Source: a bacterium (lineage in GTDB: Bacteria; Bacillota_I; Bacilli_A; Acholeplasmatales; Acholeplasmataceae). Taken from it: 8,791 nt of DNA. The stretch is taken from assembly GCA_018623895.1 (NCBI GenBank), contig JAAZUY010000022.1, positions 1 to 8,791 on the forward strand, read 5' to 3'. The notes beneath the pieces are model-generated. The model made no database searches and was not told where the DNA came from. It worked only from the letters and a program-made list of their open reading frames with translations. Below, one piece after another: positions 6,076-8,791 of the stretch. The position numbers were made by a program, and so were the translations under genes. Numbering within the stretch: position 1 is the stretch's first letter; every line of letters starts with the position of its first letter.

Positions 6076-6982
6076 AGTGTTGGGAATTGGACATTATGTT
6101 CCATCAAAAATCGTAACGAACCATGATATGGAAAAAATTGTAGAAACTTCAGATGAGTGGATTACATCAAGGACAGGTATAAAAGAAAGAAGAAAAGTGA
6201 CTTTTGAAAAAACCCATGACATGGCTTTTTTAGCGTCTAAAGAAGCAATCAAAAAAGCAAAAATTAATGTACAAGAAATTGATTTAATAATATGTGCAAC
6301 AATTACTGAGAACAAAAAAACTCCATCAGTTGCGAATTTGGTTGGAGGGATGTTAGGCATTGAAAATAATTTGATGAGCTTTGATATAAATGCTGCTTGC
6401 ACTGGGTTTATTTACGCTTTAGAGATAGCATCAAGTTTAATTCAAGAGAAAAAATTTAGAAAAGCTTTAGTTATTGGTGCAGAGACAATTACAAATATTT
6501 TAAATTACGAGGATAGAAATACTTGTATACTTTTTGGAGACGGTGCGGGAGCAATGGTTATAGAGAAAGGTGCTAATAAAAATCTCGGATATTTTTATAA
6601 CTCATCTAGACCTGATATGAATCAAGTATTAGACATTGGAGATAAGATAAAAATGGATGGGAGAAAAGTATTTTTGTTTGCAGTCGATATTATTGAAAAA
6701 AGTATAAATCAAGTTTTGAAACAATCAAAAATGAAACTTGAAGATTTCGATAATGTTATTCCTCATCAAGCAAATGAAAGAATTATCTCAGCAGTAGCAA
6801 AATCAATGCAGGTTGATAAAGATTTTTTCTTCACTAATTTACAGAAGTATGGCAATACCTCTGCAGCAAGTATTCCAATAGCTTTGTCTGAATATAAAGC
6901 ATCTAATCCCAAATCTAGTCGATTAATTTTAGTTGGTTTTGGTGGGGGATTTACATTTGGTGCTGCAATAATCGAGGTTTAA
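6059..6982 (+). CDS. fabH: beta-ketoacyl-ACP synthase III
   Basis: Starts fatty-acid synthesis by condensing an acyl-CoA primer with malonyl-ACP. It has 307 residues (E. coli 317). The N-terminus MNLPIKVLGIGHYVPSKIVTN and DEWITSRTGIKERR are typical. The catalytic triad is complete: C114 (NAACTGFIYAL), H236 (PHQANERI) and N266 (GNTSAAS), with the His-Asn spacing of 30 seen in E. coli. About ten residues are missing between Cys and His relative to E. coli. The C-terminal glycine loop reads GFGGGFTFGAA. Primer preference, acetyl or branched-chain, cannot be told from the sequence. The start at 6059 is chosen for its ribosome site and fit to the family. It overlaps accA by 17 bases, and fabD starts on the base after its stop. 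No acpP follows it, unlike many Firmicute clusters. Confidence 0.95.
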   Translation: MNLPIKVLGIGHYVPSKIVTNHDMEKIVETSDEWITSRTGIKERRKVTFEKTHDMAFLASKEAIKKAKINVQEIDLIICATITENKKTPSVANLVGGMLGIENNLMSFDINAACTGFIYALEIASSLIQEKKFRKALVIGAETITNILNYEDRNTCILFGDGAGAMVIEKGANKNLGYFYNSSRPDMNQVLDIGDKIKMDGRKVFLFAVDIIEKSINQVLKQSKMKLEDFDNVIPHQANERIISAVAKSMQVDKDFFFTNLQKYGNTSAASIPIALSEYKASNPKSSRLILVGFGGGFTFGAAIIEV

Positions 6983-7888
6983 ATGAAAACAATTTTGATG
7001 TTTCCTGGGCAAGGAAGTCAGTATTATGGAATGGGAATTGAACTTATAGATAAATACCCTAATCTCGAAGAATTTATTTTTAAAGCTGATAAAATTCTCA
7101 ATGAAAATTTTACTAAAATTTTTAATGATGAAAAATCGTATAAAAATACTTATCATACTCAAATGATGATTGTAATAACTCAATCAATGATTTTAGAAAT
7201 TCTTAGACAGAAAAACATAACTTATGATGGAGTCATTGGTTTTAGCCTTGGAGATATGACTGCTGCTTACGCCTCTGGATTATATGATTATGAAACATTG
7301 ATAAGACTAACTGCTGTAAGGGCAAAATCAATGCAAAAAGCTTGTTATGAATCCGAAGGAACAATGGCTGCCGTACTGAAGCTAGAAAAAGAAGTAGTAG
7401 AAAAAATTTGTCAAGATGTAAACAAAAAAAATGATTACATGGTTCCAGTAAATTATAATGCACCATTACAAACAGTTATAAGTGGTCATAAAAGCTCTCT
7501 TGAAAAGTTTTTAAAAGTAGTCAAAGAAAAAGGTGGAAGACTAATCCCTTTGAACGTTGATGGAGCATTTCATACTGAACTAATGAAGGTAGATTTAGAT
7601 GAGTATAAAAATAAATTAAATGATATTAATTTTTTTGATCCAAAATTTGAAAAATTTTCTAACGTATCTGGAGATATTATTAAAGTAAATTTTCATAAAG
7701 ATATGTATGAACAAGTTTTTTCTCCTGTATACACTCAAAAAATGTTTGAAAATGCTTTATTAAGGGGTTACAATAAATTTATTGAGGTTGGGCCAGGTGG
7801 AATCTTGTCTGGATTATTGAATAAATTAAGTCATAATGCTAAAATAATTACTATAAAAAGTGCGAGTTTATTGGAGGAAATTTTATGA
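6983..7888 (+). CDS. fabD: malonyl-CoA:ACP transacylase
   Basis: Moves malonyl from CoA to acyl carrier protein, supplying the extender for FabH and FabF. It has 301 residues (E. coli 309). Motifs are FPGQGSQ (7-13), the nucleophile region GFSLGD with Ser88, R113 (AVRAKSM) and His197 (DGAFHTELM). S88, R113 and H197 match E. coli S92, R117 and H201 at a constant offset of 4, so catalysis should be intact. The canonical GHSLGE is changed at two places: His to Phe at 87 and Glu to Asp at 91. VGPGGILSGLL near the C-terminus is typical. The ATG follows the fabH stop directly, with GAGGT at 6974-6978, a short 4-base spacing. The stop overlaps fabG by four bases. Confidence 0.94.
   Translation: MKTILMFPGQGSQYYGMGIELIDKYPNLEEFIFKADKILNENFTKIFNDEKSYKNTYHTQMMIVITQSMILEILRQKNITYDGVIGFSLGDMTAAYASGLYDYETLIRLTAVRAKSMQKACYESEGTMAAVLKLEKEVVEKICQDVNKKNDYMVPVNYNAPLQTVISGHKSSLEKFLKVVKEKGGRLIPLNVDGAFHTELMKVDLDEYKNKLNDINFFDPKFEKFSNVSGDIIKVNFHKDMYEQVFSPVYTQKMFENALLRGYNKFIEVGPGGILSGLLNKLSHNAKIITIKSASLLEEIL
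7873..7877 (+). promoter_or_regulatory. ribosome binding site of fabG
   Basis: GGAGG at 7873-7877, inside the end of fabD, is 7 bases before the ATG at 7885. It supports that start, which overlaps the fabD TGA as ATGA. Confidence 0.65.
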
Positions 7889-8637
7889 TCAATCTTAAAG
7901 ATAAAAAAATTTTAGTTACAGGTGGTTCAAGAGGAATTGGAAAAGAGATTGTAAATTTTCTTCTCAAGGCAGGAGCAGAAGTGATGTTCACTTATCATTC
8001 AAATTATGATAAGGCTAATGAAACATTGAAACTATTTAAGAAAGCTGGATTCAAATGTTTTATGAGTAAATCTGATGTTAGCGATTTAGAGTCAAATCAA
8101 CAACTTTTCAAAGAAGTCCAAGAAAAATTAGGAGGATTAGATATTCTCATAAACAATGCCGGAATTACCAAGGACAATTTGCTTTTGAGAATGACTTTAG
8201 ATCAATTTGACAGTGTTGTTAAAACCAATTTAAGAGGGGTATGGATGACTTGTAAAGTCTTTTTGAAAATGCTCCTAAGATCTTCTAACGGAAAAATTAT
8301 TAATATTGCATCTGTTTCCGGTATTATGGGTAACGCTGGACAGTCAAATTATTCTTCAGCAAAAGCAGGAGTTATTGGCTTGACAAAATCAATAGCCAGA
8401 GAATATGCCTCAAAGGGGTTGAAGGTCAATGCAGTTGCACCAGGATTTACTGTTACTGATATGACAGAAAGATTAAATGAGAATCAAATTCAATTAGCTT
8501 TAAAATCTATTCCGTTAGGAAAGATGGGATCAACAGAAGATATTGCTGGTGCCGTTTTATTTTTAGCTTCTGATTTATCCAATTATATAACAGGTCAAAC
8601 TATTGTAGTAGATGGAGGAATGGTGATGCCGATATGA
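7885..8637 (+). CDS. fabG: 3-oxoacyl-ACP reductase
   Basis: NADPH-dependent short-chain dehydrogenase that reduces 3-ketoacyl-ACP to 3-hydroxyacyl-ACP. It has 250 residues (family about 245-250). The Rossmann loop is TGGSRGIG near the N-terminus, and NNAG is at 90-93. The catalytic tetrad is N115 (KTNLRGVW), S143 (IASVSG), Y156 and K160 (NYSSAKAG). PGFTVTDMT and the C-terminal TGQTIVVDGGMVM are typical of FabG rather than of other short-chain dehydrogenases. The GSRGIG arginine suggests NADPH. Its place between fabD and fabF makes the FabG assignment firm. It has GGAGG before its ATG and overlaps both neighbours by ATGA. Confidence 0.95.
   Translation: MINLKDKKILVTGGSRGIGKEIVNFLLKAGAEVMFTYHSNYDKANETLKLFKKAGFKCFMSKSDVSDLESNQQLFKEVQEKLGGLDILINNAGITKDNLLLRMTLDQFDSVVKTNLRGVWMTCKVFLKMLLRSSNGKIINIASVSGIMGNAGQSNYSSAKAGVIGLTKSIAREYASKGLKVNAVAPGFTVTDMTERLNENQIQLALKSIPLGKMGSTEDIAGAVLFLASDLSNYITGQTIVVDGGMVMPI
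8622..8627 (+). promoter_or_regulatory. GGTGAT-type ribosome site of fabF
   Basis: GGTGAT at 8622-8627 is 6 bases before the fabF ATG at 8634, inside the last codons of fabG. A GGAGGA at 8614-8619 is also present but is 14 bases from the ATG, too far to be ideal, so GGTGAT is the better candidate. Confidence 0.45.
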
Positions 8638-8791
8638 AAAAAAGAGTTGTGATAACTGGGCATGGTTTAATATGTCCAATAGGTAATTCTGTTGAAGAGT
8701 CATTTTCAAATGCTTTAAAAGGGAAAAATGGAATTGATTTTATTAAGTCTTTTGATACTGAACAATGGAAAGTGAAAATAGGTGGAGAAAT
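8634..8791 (+). CDS. fabF: beta-ketoacyl-ACP synthase II (5' part, cut by window end)
   Basis: Only the first 52 codons are present. The predicted start, MKKRVVITGHGLICPIGNSV, followed by GKNGIDFIKSFDT and KVKIGGE, matches the N-terminus of FabF (usual form MKKRVVVTGLGxVTPLGN...GKSGI...FDT...KIAGE). FabF elongates acyl-ACP by condensation with malonyl-ACP. The catalytic Cys-His-His lies beyond the window and cannot be checked. The His in TGHG, where Leu or Met is more usual, is a minor variation. The ATG overlaps the fabG TGA as ATGA. The tail of the operon continues downstream. Confidence 0.9.
   Translation, partial: MKKRVVITGHGLICPIGNSVEESFSNALKGKNGIDFIKSFDTEQWKVKIGGE

Overview
The window is an AT-rich (roughly 30% G+C by eye), tightly packed bacterial segment with eleven genes, all on the + strand and separated by overlaps or a few bases. 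It most resembles a low-GC Firmicute or a Mollicutes relative that keeps the standard genetic code. Shine-Dalgarno (SD) sequences match the usual AAGGAGGTGATC complement, genes overlap by ATGA, and TGA acts as a stop at five gene ends. That argues against Mycoplasma or Spiroplasma (code 4). An Acholeplasma- or Izemoplasma-like organism, or a reduced low-GC Firmicute, would fit; this placement is inference.

Region 1 (1-2547) holds a short promoter region and three coupled genes. They are a short, divergent glucose-6-phosphate dehydrogenase (zwf), a cyclase/kynurenine-formamidase-family metal hydrolase, and a GNAT acetyltransferase.

Region 2 (2533-8791, continuing past the window) is a fatty-acid synthesis operon: accB-accC-accD-accA-fabH-fabD-fabG-fabF, with fabF cut by the window edge. 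A good sigma-A type promoter (TTGACA, 16 bp, TGtTAAAAT) lies across the 3' end of the acetyltransferase gene. It carries palindromic sequence over the -35 box and a perfect 7-bp inverted repeat near the predicted start of transcription.

The genes form a pathway. AccB/AccC/AccD/AccA make malonyl-CoA, FabD moves malonyl to ACP, FabH condenses acetyl-CoA with malonyl-ACP, FabG reduces the ketone with NADPH, and FabF elongates. Zwf next door is a plausible NADPH source. The ACP gene, a dehydratase (fabZ/fabA) and an enoyl-ACP reductase (fabK/fabI/fabL/fabV) are not in the window, and there is no gap where one could hide. They must lie downstream or elsewhere.

Most of this is ordinary core metabolism. 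The points most worth a second look are the cyclase-family hydrolase translationally coupled to zwf (a possible stand-in for 6-phosphogluconolactonase), the acc-first gene order, the candidate operators, a near-identical start/stop module reused at gene junctions, and the altered nucleophile motif in FabD. I saw no mobile element, CRISPR array, RNA gene or phage gene.
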